The notes below the pieces were generated by a model. That model saw nothing but the letters and a program-made list of their open reading frames with translations, did not search any database and was not told the DNA's origin. A stretch of 64,000 nucleotides of DNA from Alitta virens (taxonomy: Eukaryota > Annelida > Polychaeta > Phyllodocida > Nereididae). The stretch spans positions 24,092,638 through 24,156,637 of the forward strand of contig OW028584.1 of NCBI GenBank assembly GCA_932294295.1, read 5' to 3'. Made by a program: the position numbers and the translations under genes. Below are positions 37,700 through 49,045 of this stretch, piece after piece; the stretch's first letter is position 1; each line of letters begins with the position of its first letter.

Positions 37700-39090
37700 A
37701 GAGACACTCATATGCCTTTAGAAGCAATATAATCAGAATCCTCAAGGTTCTGTCGGGAATATATACAAGTATGATCAATAAAATATATCTGGTAATATTT
37801 CATTTGTTCAGTAAACACTCAGGAAGAAAGTTGGGAATATTATTCAGGAATTTCAGAAAAAATAAACAGGCTTATATCATCACAGAACAAGTGTATATAT
37901 CTCCCAGAAAAGTTATTAATAATGCCTCTAAATGTTGACAATCGTTAACACTACATTAATAATACTCACTAAGATATGTTGTTTATTTTTCATATCTTTA
38001 CAAGGGCTAAAGGCTTGAGAAAATGTCCATTATGAAATGGATCTATACATTTATTCTCTCAACGATATATCAATATTTTGTATGGGACCGAAACCGGCTT
38101 TCTAGTGGACATTTCCGTGATATTTATCTCTTGCAATTTCAGACAGATTCTGTATTTCCACATCACAAAACATTTGCATTACTTCCATATCAATGATGGG
38201 GGAATTTGCACTTCTGTATGCATGGATTTCATATTGAATAAACTGAAATTATATTGTCCTTCGTGTACCACAGAGCATTCATTTTTATCAGAAATTAATT
38301 TAGAAGTTGTTGTCTCTCAGGAAATAGTTTATTTTGTTTCAGATGCTCCTACAATGTTATGAAACGTTCATTCAGTCAGTGCAAGAAATATAGAAATGCT
38401 ACGAAATCGAAGGGAAATTTCTTTATGTATTATCTTACTTTGCTCCAAACCCTGCATAGATATAAACCCGTAGTGGTATAGACGAAAATAATGAGTATAT
38501 GTGACCAGTATTGTTGGAATAAATACATTATTTCTGGTAAATTCGACAAATCCAAGTCGAACGAAATTTCGTTGAGCTTGGAACCTGTCAACGGCAAATA
38601 TTGCAAACGTTTCCACATTCAGTGGCAATATCGGATATGGAAATCATTCTACTGCGATCACTCTACACAATATTGTAAGTAATAAAGATAAATGTCCTAC
38701 ATTTGTAGCAATTTCGATAAATTCTCTGATGATTGTGGAAATATCGTATGCGCTTGGAGTTCGTACATTCTCGGTCTAGACGTTCCCATGCGCCACCGCT
38801 CGGAATACATCGGAACTACAATACAATACTTCATCAGGAATTACTTTTCGCTTACCGGGCTTGTTTATGGGTTCATTAATGTATCACCAGACCAACTAGA
38901 CTTATAAAAGCATTGGATTACTTGTAAACATTCAGTAAAATGTTTGTTTGATCATATTCTCATCCAAAATGCAGAGATTTGGTTCTCTAGAGAAACTTGT
39001 TTGCTGTGAGGCAACATTTATTACTAAGCCAAACTTCTGGTAGCAGTGACAAATTGATGGCCCCTGGATGCGAATTTAATACAAATACGC

Positions 39091-39155
39091 ATATCTATCT
39101 ATCTATCTATCTACCATGTGGAGCTATGTAGCAGACGTAATGCTGAGATGATGTA
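39091..39155 (-). repeat. TATC array with dispersed element copy
   Basis: A TATC run (39091-39113) is followed 16 bases later by GCAGACGTAATGCTGAGATGATG. Read on the minus strand this is core first, then a GATA tail, the standard order of the family. Confidence 0.6.
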
Positions 39156-39419
39156 TAACCGTACCTGCTTATACATGCAGTGTAAAAGTTGACTCAGCAT
39201 AGACACTGTGAACAAGGAACTGCCAAGTTTTACGTATAGATTTAATATGTTACTTCAAATAAATATTGACTCGACAAACTAGGCAATTATATTTATATGA
39301 TTTTGAGTCCACTACACTTTCATTTTAGCTTATGTGAAGTATAAAACTCGGGCTATTATAGCCATAAAATATAAATGCCAGCTCGACATTTGGAACAATT
39401 TCGTAGGTAACAAATTACG

Positions 39420-39465
39420 ATATATATATATATATATATATATATGTGCATATATATGCATATAG
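39420..39465. repeat. TA dinucleotide repeat
   Basis: About 13 TA units are followed by ATGTGCATATATATGCATATAG, which is itself self-complementary. Confidence 0.85.
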
Positions 39466-39581
39466 CAATATAAGATATAATTCCACTTCAGTGATTCATA
39501 TGAAACATCTCAATTGTGAGACACGACTGCGTTTGGATCTCCATTACACCACAAAAGGGAAATATGTATCTCGAAAATCGT

Positions 39582-39595
39582 GTTGCCATGGTTAT
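39582..39595 (+). promoter_or_regulatory. RFX X-box, variant
   Basis: GTTGCCATGGTTAT keeps a perfect left half and centre but has T for C at the last position. Confidence 0.3.
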
Positions 39596-39836
39596 ACAAT
39601 ACACACAATATGCGGAGCACAGTTTCCATTTGGGGGTCATGAATATGCAGATTTTATGGGGCTTAGTATCAGAGGGTAACAACATCCAATGTATTGTCAA
39701 TGTCATTCGTGTGCACAGGTCTAATACTTCGTCACTTCACCCCTACTGGAATTGTGTTACATAGTTGCTATCATATTGTGTTCCTTTACACGAATGCAGT
39801 TTGTGCAGTTATAAGACAGCATACAGGCATGAGTTT

Positions 39837-40010
39837 ATCATGTCATCATTACATTTGCCCTGCAATTGTGGAAAATTAGCTGCATTACTTCAATGCCTAA
39901 GTGACTGCAGTTGAACTAGATAGATAGGTAGATAGATAGATAGATAGATAGATAGGCAGATGGATAGACAGACAGATAGATAGGCAGATGGATAGACAGA
40001 CAGATAGATG
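39837..40010 (+). repeat. dispersed element copy with GATA/GACA tail
   Basis: The core TCATGTCATCATTACATTTGCC (39838-39859) is followed about 55 bases later by a GATA array (39916-40010). The array ends in two identical 28-base higher-order units (GATAGGCAGATGGATAGACA plus GACAGATA) at 39951-40006. This is the clearest core-plus-tail copy. About 30 bases beyond is GGGTGGGGTCTTTG, like the GGGTGGGGTCTTT block of the 33.07 kb copy. Confidence 0.65.
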
Positions 40011-41636
40011 GTGTAACACATAGTTTTAGACATTTACTTCTAGGGTGGGGTCTTTGCCTTGCCTTAGTATACTCATTAGGTACTATGTTTTGAATGAACT
40101 ATTGAAAGAGTGCCCCCAGCCCAGAGTTTTGAGCACCTCCAGAGAAACTAATATTTAAACCACTACACCATCTAGTCCAATAAATTATTGAACTTTCTAA
40201 TTTCATGACTTGCTTAAAGCATAAATTTAATCTTTCCCATGTGGTGTCCAAATGTACTCTTGGAACCATTTATCTCTGACTGCTTCCTAATTAAAGGAAC
40301 AATCAAATAAGCTAAGAAACGTTTTCAGTTAAAAGCCTCAGATGGATATTGTGTCTAGATTTGTGGGCGGATGCTAAATTCTTGCTGTCTTTGTTGATTA
40401 AATTCCCTAGCCCGAATCTGTCACCATGGTTACCAAGCTTCTTTATTCAATGCCTGTCCTTTAAGACAAGAGAAATACTGCAGGTTCTAAGACAGATCCA
40501 TTAGTTACCCCCAAGGCCCTCTTGAGATATTTCTTCACATTTGCTTCGAAGTTTCGCAGAGATGCTGCAAAAGAGACATCTGTCAACAATGTCCCAAGCT
40601 TCAGACAGGGGCTTGATAAGATATTTATTGCTCAACTGAAAAACTGCCTGACTGTTTGCCATTTGAACAGTCATATGCCAAGAGGTACTACTCCGACTGC
40701 CACTGTGTGTTAAACATCGCATACACCACCAATGAGGTCTCTACTCTTTATTTATCATTTATAATTAGCATTCAGAAACAATGATGAGATGACAGCTGCA
40801 TTGAATTCAATACAATCCGATATATCCTATTTCCATTACATAAATATATTGGAGTATTATTAATGATATGGATTTATATCAATAAATACTGACAACGTTT
40901 GCATATGATTTAACATTCTTAACTGCCAGTAATTACACATTTTAGGTGACCTTTTCAAATTTATTCAATTCCTTTCAGTTATACACCCTGGAAGTATTGC
41001 ACTTAAACTAAACCTTTTTCTGAAAAATTCTAGAAGCTAGGCCAACTAGGGTATGTTGCACTTGGGGGGCACTGTTGGGTGTTTAGACTGGGGGAGAAAT
41101 ATGTGAAAGAGGCCACGGGTGGTGACCTACTTCTACACACCCTATCTCGAAGGGGTACTGGAGGGGGTTTCTTTGGAATTTGGGTAGCTCAGCACCCACC
41201 CCTACTGCATAGTTATTTTGTATAATCAATAAAACAGCTATAGATTATACAGCGAATCTAGAGGGGGCGATAGATCTATAGCCAGACCCCAAAACAGATC
41301 TTGCCAAGTGCACCATTCCAGGCTATGCATAGCTGTCACTGATAGCCGAAAGATATATAAGCACTCCTGCAAAACCCAAATACCTCGTGAAAAAGCACTT
41401 AAAAGAAATCTGCAGAGAGACAGATATTAAACAGCAGTTGGATGACAGAAAAAATCACCCACTTTAAAATGTGAAAAATGCAAATATTGAAGAGTTTGTA
41501 CATTGTGTGTACCACTCATAGTCTGAGAATTTCCTTCCGATTTCCAAAGCAATTATTCATTCTTTTTATTTTCCATTTGATCAAATTTATTCATTCATTC
41601 ATTGGTCCATCCATCCACATCCATCAATCAATCAAA
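40011..41636. other. non-coding stretch
   Basis: Holds an X-box (40.42 kb) and a partial element core AATGATGAGATGACAGCTGCA (40780-40800). The two opposite-strand frames at 40.5-40.7 kb are mutual shadows without a domain. Otherwise nothing was recognised. Confidence 0.5.
40420..40433. promoter_or_regulatory. RFX X-box
   Basis: GTCACCATGGTTAC matches the X-box consensus, and its reverse complement GTAACCATGGTGAC fits too. Confidence 0.45.
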
Positions 41637-41774
41637 ATCTATCTATCTATCTATCTATCGATCTATCTATCGATCTATCGATCTATCTATCTATCTATCG
41701 ATCTATCTATCTATCTATCGATCTATCTATCTATCTATCGATCTATCTATCTATCGATCTATCGATCTATCGAT
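41637..41774 (+). repeat. long TATC/TCGA microsatellite
   Basis: About 34 tetranucleotide units of ATCT have regularly placed ATCG variants, giving a 20-base higher-order pattern (four ATCT plus ATCG) in the middle. Both open frames across it only read Ser-Ile-Tyr-Leu repeats and are artefacts. Confidence 0.95.
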
Positions 41775-41802
41775 ATGTGAACTGTACAACAGTTGAGAAT
41801 TC

Positions 41803-41865
41803 ACCTTAGAACCCAGGTCTGTTCAGAAGTGGAATATGAAGAGCAAGAGCTTTGACCACTGGTCA
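41803..41865 (-). repeat. tRNA-like SINE head beside the TATC array
   Basis: On the minus strand ACCAGTGGTCAAAGCTC resembles the tRNA D-arm and A box (compare CAGTGGTTAGAGC). About 30 bases on, ACCTGGGTTCTAAGG resembles the B box GGTTCGAATCC with one change. The minus strand then runs into the GATA array about 30 bases later: tRNA-like head, short body, microsatellite tail. Probably an old SINE. Confidence 0.4.
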
Positions 41866-42151
41866 CAAGTAATACACATGCCAAATCAAACTCGAAATAG
41901 ATTACAAATTAACCAAATTTGGGCAATCACCACAGCCCATGGATTAATTAGATTAGGTTAATTTATACCTTTTCTTAATTCTATATCTTCATTACATGTA
42001 AAAATTGTATGCGAATGATATAATAATCATCAAAATGTATTAATTAACAAAGAACTTTTTCAGAAAATTTGAGAAACTTTGTGAATTTAATTCAACCATA
42101 ATTCTTCACAATGAATATACCTAAGCAACTGACATGACCAATATGATACCT

Positions 42152-42199
42152 CCCCCCCCCCCTTTCCTTGTTCTTTAATTTTTTTAGGGGGGGGGGGGG
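42152..42199. repeat. poly-C / poly-G hairpin
   Basis: An 11-base C run (42152-42162) and a 13-base G run (42187-42199) are separated by 24 T-rich bases. They can pair as an 11-bp GC stem, and the G run could also join a quadruplex. Confidence 0.7.
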
Positions 42200-43270
42200 T
42201 TGAAGCTTAAAATAATCTTTAATTAATTTTTTACAGGATGTCTTTCACAGAAAGGAGACGTGTAATTTTTGTCAATACTCAAGGGGGAAAGTGCTAATTA
42301 TTTATTACGTTATTTCTTTATTTTTTTATACATTACAAATTATTGATCATTTTATTATCATACATTTAAGAGAACCGTTAATTTAATTTGAATGATCACT
42401 TTTGATTTCATTTTAATATTTTGTCTTAATTTCTTTGAAAATAAGCCCAGTCCACACTCAAATGAACTTACTAACTCTTACTAGAGACAAAAAATATCTT
42501 CTCGCACCCATTCTGCACTTGGATCAAACAGAACTCAAGTTCAACAAACGATATCTTGCAGGCCTTTACGACTAGACCAGAACAAACACTCTCACAGCTT
42601 AATATTGGCAAAGGAGACAAGATTGTATCGTTACTGGTAAATGATATGAAGTTTTTTTAACAGTTAGGGCAGATAAAAATATTATTTGGGGGCAAGTTAC
42701 TGGCTGATTTGCCAGGACGTTTTGGCCACGGAGAGATTGTTTGGCCGAGCAGTCAGGAAAAATACGCAGCTCCTGGGAAAACAAAAACTAACTAAATTGA
42801 CCCATATACTGTATTAATCTGCAAAATAATACCCTAATATTGTAAAATGGAGTCTAATATAAGTCACAGAATGACGAAATTGATAAGATTCGTTACGACA
42901 GTCAATATTTTGTTAGGAGTCGGATAGGTCCATTCAGACAAAGAAGTTCGTATACTGCTACGAGAAATGATCTAGTCATTTCACAATGAATGCACATTAA
43001 ATAGTATTTTGCAAAAATATCATACCAACTTTCATGGTTAGACTGAAACATTTAATTCAACAAATAAACGTTCAATCGCTTAATTTACTCATAAATCAAA
43101 AGTTATACACGTCATATAAGATCATTTTACTTTAAGAACTCCAAATAAGTTGTATGCCAGCAATAAAATCAGCTGAAGGTAGAATATATATACAGAACTG
43201 CGATTTAGAAATGATGCAACATGGGCCAGTATTTTTTTTTTCTTTCTTTTTTGGGTCGCCATTTTGCTAG

Positions 43271-43434
43271 AGCTAAAAGTCATCTCCACATTCAATCAAA
43301 TTCCTACCCAGTGGCGATTCAGAGAGACTAAATTATTGGTTAGTAAGAAAAGGAAGCGATTGATCTTACATCTGAAGCAAGTCTTGGGTTATTCTAGGAC
43401 GAGGAAGAGCCACAATATCGCAGTAAATTTCGAT
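43271..43434 (+). other. weak internal-exon candidate
   Basis: A pyrimidine-rich tract (43231-43252) leads to GCTAG at 43266-43270 as a possible acceptor, and GAT|GTAAGA at 43434/43435 is a strong donor match. One frame is open throughout (…VISTFNQIPTQWRFRETKLL…, then a Lys/Arg-rich segment) and continues to TGA at about 43549. The translation resembles no family I know, and chance pairs of splice signals are common. Confidence 0.12.
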
Positions 43435-46405
43435 GTAAGAAAACAACACCAGTCAGCCATGTTGGAAATCAACCTTCTTTTTCGCTACAGTTCTCAGAGA
43501 ACGAACCAAAAAAATGCAAAAACATCATCAAAGAAAACAGATCCATACTGAACTAGCAGAGAATAATTAGTTCAAACTTGGTGCAGGGTATAGTTTATCA
43601 CAAGTGCAATTTATGTTGCTTTTGTAAGTGCAATATTTTCCCTTTAACTGTCATAATAAACTAAACAGATTATTAGTGATAAAAACGTGATATAACATAT
43701 TTTGTTTACTTGTTATTATGGCTTGGGTAAAACAGAAGTATTGTTGTTCTGCAACCCAAAAATGACTGAAAGAAGGGACTAACCAAGTGTGCACTGCTCT
43801 AAGTTCAATATCTAGGGAGCAGTTATTATCTCTAACTGAATGTCTACAATTAGGACATGACACATTTCTCTCTTTTTTCCCCAGTAGTGAAATAAAATGA
43901 GAATGAATTATGATATCCAAAAGTGTGTAATTGAAAAATTCTGAAAAAAGAAACAAAATGATGCAAAAAGAAATGTATGTTATCCTGTGAAGGCTTTTTA
44001 AAGTAAAGCAATGTAAAAAAAAAAATTGTCGAAATGACTACCGTTTATGTGGTCTTATATTTCATCCGTGTAGTCAGAATGACTATCTGAGAGTGTCATA
44101 TATGACAACACATAGTGATTTTGAAGTCGATTCATTTTGTTAATTTTCAAGTCTCTGCTTGAATGGCTACCTACATCTATACATTAAATTTTGTCTATCT
44201 GTGCCACTAGCTATCTGGTATGTCTGTCCTTCCTATAGAACACCTTAGCAATTTCTGGCATTGACATTTTTCCTTTTAATTATTGGTTAGATTTTTCGCT
44301 TACAATTTATATCTGTCATTTGACATAATATATACTGACATGCAAGGTATTCTTTGCATGTCTGTCCATTATTAGCTTCGATTTTCCTCAGATTAAAATA
44401 CCCTATAATTATTTTTGACTTATGGGTGCTGAGGATGAGTTGCCATATTTCAAAAGGATTACATTTCATTTCGAAGTCTTAGCCTAGAATCCTTTCAAAA
44501 TGAAGGGTAGGAGTGCAAGAAAGAGAATGTTGCCCAAATCATCCTCGTGCGAGGGTGGCCAAAATATGCTTATAAAGAAGAAGAAGAAGAAGAAAAGAAG
44601 GAGAAAAGGTGAAGAATAATTCACACACCAGGTTTCTGTCTTAAGGCACCTTGACTCAGCATTTTTGCCACGTAGGCCCAACAAAATAAACAAACAAAAA
44701 AAAAATGTTGGGAAAAATATTCTAACAGTTTCTCTATAGAAAGGTAATTTTCAAACTTATGATTTCATATTTAACTTGGGTTTCATCACAACATCATATC
44801 TATTTACATAAATCCTGAACTATATCTGGTTGAGATACACCTAAGATGAATTCAAATTCGACATGTGAGTAACTACATTTAGTCATCAATGACAGTGGAT
44901 AGTCTGTTTGTTTACCAGTTTTTGAACTGCTTACTATGCATGATTATAACAGTCGTTCTGAAAACAGATTACTAGAGAAAGTCTAAGTTCACAGAACCAA
45001 CAGATCAAATAACACGATGAGATGTATTTCAATCAAATTGTTTCATTTGTACTTCGCGCTATATGATATATTTCTTTTATGTATAACCACAGTATGGAAT
45101 ATTCGCAGCTCATATATCATATTCAATATCCGAATCAGTACAGCATCAGTGATGATTCCTGTTCGATTATTCTTATTTTCCATCCGATATCACTAATATA
45201 TAAAAAGGAAACAACAGAAAAAAAAGCTTAAAAAAAAAAAACTTGGACAGTGTGCCTGACACACTGACATAACAAAGCCGAGTGTGTTGTCACGGTTTTT
45301 TTTTTGTGAACTTCCGTGGCCTGTCATGTAATACATACTATTTTTGGTCCATGCTCCATAATTTCCGGCTAAAAACATGATAAATCAAGCCACGATGACC
45401 CAAATTTCTCCAAGTGTCAAATGTGAATCCGGCTCCTCTGCAAGATTGGATGTCACAGAACGAGGTTTGCCTGTTACTGACAAAAGCTGCCCGAAAGATG
45501 CTCAAAAAGTTTCGCTGTTATTATACAAGTGTATGGATAGTTTCTTTTGTTCTATGTTTGTTTGAAATTAAACTCCAAATAAGTCTAGGCCTCCTATGAC
45601 TATAGTCTATCTTTGATCACACCACTGCCACCAGTTAACAACATATTTGCTCTGTCACTTTGACTAAACTATGGATAAATATCATTACAAAGTAAAATAT
45701 TAAAAAAATAGACTTCACACGAGATGCTAAATCGAATCATCAAGTCTATATTATAAGTTTGAACCCTCATATTCCCTATTTTCGGTAACACAAGCACCAA
45801 AAATATCTCGATAGAATATACTTCGATGTGTCCAAAATAGTTCAAACTCCCCTGACATGAAATTTGTGAACGGAATTTCACAAAAAGAGGAACATCTCAG
45901 AATTGAGCAAAATACTCATTGTTGTTAAATTCAATCGGTGAAGAATATGAACATTATGCAATATATGGACTTCAAAATTTTAATTTTACCCTCAAACGTT
46001 TGTGGCATCTTGTGTTTACAGTGAGTTTCGAACTTTAAACACAAAGAAACGTGCAGTTATATTTAAACAATCATTGAATGTTTTTTTTTATTGATATTTT
46101 TAATAAATGATATTCGTTTATTTTCTATTATCAAACAGAAGTATTTTGTGGGTGTACTTTCAATACAAGAAAATAATTCGTTGACCATTTTGAATGAACG
46201 GACAAGCATGCGCATATGTAAACTGTCATAAGCCTTAAAATAATTTAAGCCATTCTGGTAAAATATTTTAACAGTAGGTAGATGCACACCAACATGTGCA
46301 ATGAAGCCGTTAATAACTTATAATAAATATGATTTAATAGTGATAATCGCAAATAATCGGAAACTGTGACAGGAGTTCGTGTCGTCAAGGTGGAACTTTC
46401 TTCAA

Positions 46406-46475
46406 CCAATCAGCGCCGGTCTTTGAGACACGTGACTGGAATAGCCCATGAGAATTTATTTTGAGCGTGACGTCA
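46406..46475. promoter_or_regulatory. CCAAT, CACGTGAC and CRE cluster
   Basis: AACCAATCAGCG (CCAAT at 46406-46410) is a full NF-Y box. It is followed by CACGTGAC (46429-46436) and TGACGTCA (46468-46475), three full consensus sites in 70 bases. This is the first half of the densest composite region. Confidence 0.4.
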
Positions 46476-47190
46476 TTTTACACTCGGCTAATTGCGAGAG
46501 AATTAGAATAAAATGCAACGAATTGAATTAAATTCAATGATGAATGTGCAATATTAATAATCTGTGAATTGAATGAACGAATTAATTCCTCAGTTTCCTC
46601 AAAATTTACAATAGCTTGTAGTATCAAAAATAAAAACCAATGAAGAAATTCCTAGAGAAAAAGAAATAAGGGTAATGAATAACAACTTAAGATCAGGAAA
46701 GCGCAACAATTTTTTTTTCAATCATACATGTATTAAGCATAAATACATATATTGTATTGTATTGTATTGCAACTTCTATATTAACGTCACCTAGGTTTCA
46801 GCAACATCCGGCCCATCCAGACCTAAAAAGTGACTGATTGGTTATCTTACAAATAATGCAAAGCATTGCAACAACAAGAAAATCATATTATGAAAATATA
46901 TTCATATAACTGAAATTAAACAGCTAAGCTATTTAGCCAGAAAGTACAGTACAGGCGATGTTGGTATGTAATTTTTATTGAATATTGTTCCGATTCATAA
47001 CTCAATTTTTTCATAACTTTATCTCCTGCTTCCAGACTGTTGGGTGTATTGTGAAGGGGGAAATAGAGCAATAAATTCTCCTCACATATTAAACCGTGGG
47101 GGGATATACCTCATGGGTTGTACATTTCAATTTTGTATTCATGGGATGACCTCAAGATCACAGTGAAACCGAGGAGGGTCACCCAGGCAA
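46476..47190. other. spacer between two motif clusters
   Basis: AT-rich, with a short ATTGT repeat at 46750-46769. No gene or further strong motif was recognised. Confidence 0.5.
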
Positions 47191-47308
47191 CCAATCAACC
47201 AACAGCTTTTCTGGTCACCATGGTGACGCCGCCATATTGAATCACGTGGCAAGGCTGTTTTCTGCGGACCTGCCATGGCTGAACTAGATTTATGGTCGCC
47301 TTGGAAAC
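47191..47308. promoter_or_regulatory. CCAAT, X-box, YY1, E-box, X-box cluster
   Basis: In 118 bases there are CCAATCAACC (CCAAT at 47191-47195), X-box GTCACCATGGTGAC (47214-47227), YY1 GCCGCCATATTG directly abutting at 47228-47239, CACGTG (47243-47248) and a second X-box-like GTCGCCTTGGAAAC (47295-47308). In animals these motifs typify TATA-less promoters and enhancers. The ATG inside the YY1 site (minus strand) opens only six codons, so no coding exon is supported. Confidence 0.45.
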
Positions 47309-47914
47309 GCTTTCTTTGTTAAATGAAGATCGTGATAACGCGTTTCTTACTTTTTTAAGGATTTGATTACGCCTTAAATATTCACCAATAATTCAATGTC
47401 GAACTTCTAAAGAAATGGTTGAATGACGAATTTTTTAAAATTTTCTTTCTCCAGATTTCGAGCTCGTTTCTATTTCAAATTTTTATCTATTTTTATTTTA
47501 TTTATTTTTTTGCTTTAATCAAAACATGTACAATTGTACACCCCTACGCCTCACTAACTGAAAACCTGAGAAACCAGTTTTAAGAGAACTGCAGCTATAT
47601 ATAGATGTCTTGCATAATTCATAACACAGGCCATAACTCGAAGCATGTCTATAAATCATTCACAAAGTAATTCTAACGTACTCATTTATTTATGGAATTT
47701 CGGTGGTATCATATATAACATGATCATTTCTATATATATACATTGTATGACAAAAACAACATGTAATAACTTGCTTGATTACTTAGTCAAGTAACTAATA
47801 CATGATTTAAAAAAGTAAAGTGACCAATTGCTGGGAATAAATTTGCAAAAAGATAAAAAATAAATTTAATTTAGGCAATATTTTAAAATCCCAGAATTCA
47901 ACTGTTACTGTTAA

Positions 47915-47928
47915 TTGTGACGTCACAA
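47915..47928. promoter_or_regulatory. 14-bp CRE palindrome
   Basis: TTGTGACGTCACAA is perfectly self-complementary around the CREB core. It lies 37 bases before the nuclear-receptor half-site cluster. Confidence 0.4.
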
Positions 47929-47964
47929 AGAACACTGCACTTCCGCAGGAGACTGGTGTCCCCA

Positions 47965-48150
47965 AGGTCAGGCTGAGGTCATTTGAGAATGCCATAAGAG
48001 AAAGTCATTGTGGGGGGAAGGTCAATTGACCATCAAGCCTTGCAGGACATGCAGGAGTGATGTGCAGAGGTCCCTGAAGAGGGCGTGATGGTAGGGTGGA
48101 GGGGTGACCTTGTCTTGTCTAGTGGTCTTAATGACCTTCTGAGGAGGTCA
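47965..48150. promoter_or_regulatory. cluster of six AGGTCA half-sites
   Basis: AGGTCA occurs at 47965, 47976, 48019 and 48145, and its inverse TGACCT at 48105 and 48132. At 48019-48031 AGGTCAATTGACCA is a near-perfect inverted pair. Random expectation in 186 bases is well below one. Confidence 0.4.
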
Positions 48151-48938
48151 GAGGAAGATTAGCAGGGATTCCCTGGGGCTTTGTAAGGTCCTCTGTAATG
48201 AGAGTGACTTGCTAGGACCTCAATTATTGCCCCCCCCCCCTCAGCTAGGATTGCAGGGAAGTTTCCTGCAGCAGCAGCAGCAAGGGGGACAAGCATTGAT
48301 GACAGGCACAGGGGCTGAGCCCAGGATCAAGTTCTTAGGTTGCCAAGGATACAAGGATGCAGGATTCGGTGGGTCCTATGAGAATGAATTAGACTGGTGC
48401 TATGAGGATAAATTGCACTAGCCCTATGACAGACTGCTGGGCCTTCTTTAAGGCACTAAAGTAAGTCATATTACTGCTGACGACTAGAAATATGATGAGC
48501 CAATAGAAGAAAAATTCCCCCAAGGCAAGGGGGGCTTAGGACTTAGGACAAGACTTCCTGCAGCTCAGGCTCATTAATCTCACCCAAGAACAGGGAAAAG
48601 TAGTCCCGCAGAAAAGTAGTCCTGCTGGCGCATTATTACACTTCTCTCAATGCCCAAACTGGCTACTTCCAATTGATGAGAGTGCACTAAACCACATTAG
48701 GGCGGTCACAGAAACTTTAAAAGTAGTCAGCAACAATTGGAGAAACCTAACTAGCCAAATGCCTAGTAAATGGAAGGCAATTGGACTATATTCCCCACAA
48801 GATAGAAGGGAAGTCCCCTCTCAATTTGTCACTTTACTTGTAGCTGAACTGCTGGGGGAGTTGCATTCAAGCTAAAAGGAACAAAATGGTTTGGTTGTAG
48901 TTGATGCTATCATAATCAACAAATCACATCCCTCCACA
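48151..48938. other. mixed-composition non-coding stretch
   Basis: Contains a C tract (48230-48240), a CAG run (48267-48282) and an X-box-like GTTGCCAAGGATAC (48339-48352). A 70-codon frame spans the C tract and CAG run and is a by-product of them. No gene was recognised. Confidence 0.5.
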
Positions 48939-49045
48939 ACTCATCATATCACATCATATCAAATCATATCACATCATATCACATCATATCACATCATATC
49001 ACATCATGTCACATCATTCATATCACATCATATCACATCATATCA
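48939..49045 (+). repeat. 10-bp tandem repeat (TATCACATCA)
   Basis: About ten copies of a 10-base unit with few changes. Degenerate descendants (ATCACATCA, CACATCAC) continue to about 49,320. Confidence 0.9.

Larger units (their letters stand above)
32708..39090. other. non-coding stretch, mostly AT-rich
   Basis: The first 1.9 kb is mixed (poly-C/poly-G, CTG arrays, an element copy, E-box and CTCF-like site, listed separately). From 34.6 to 39.0 kb it is very AT-rich. Plus-strand frames of 61-94 codons are frequent at 37.1-38.9 kb, but they lack recognisable domains and are what AT-rich DNA gives by chance. Confidence 0.5.
41866..46405. other. AT-rich non-coding stretch
   Basis: Contains the poly-C/poly-G hairpin (42.15 kb), a weak exon candidate (43.27 kb) and an AAG repeat (44575-44600, with neighbouring GA-rich DNA). 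Otherwise AT-rich DNA with scattered short frames and no recognised gene. Confidence 0.5.

Noticed and set aside
41478..41796. Ser-Ile-Tyr-Leu repeat proteins
   Set aside because: These are translations of the TATC/ATCG microsatellite.
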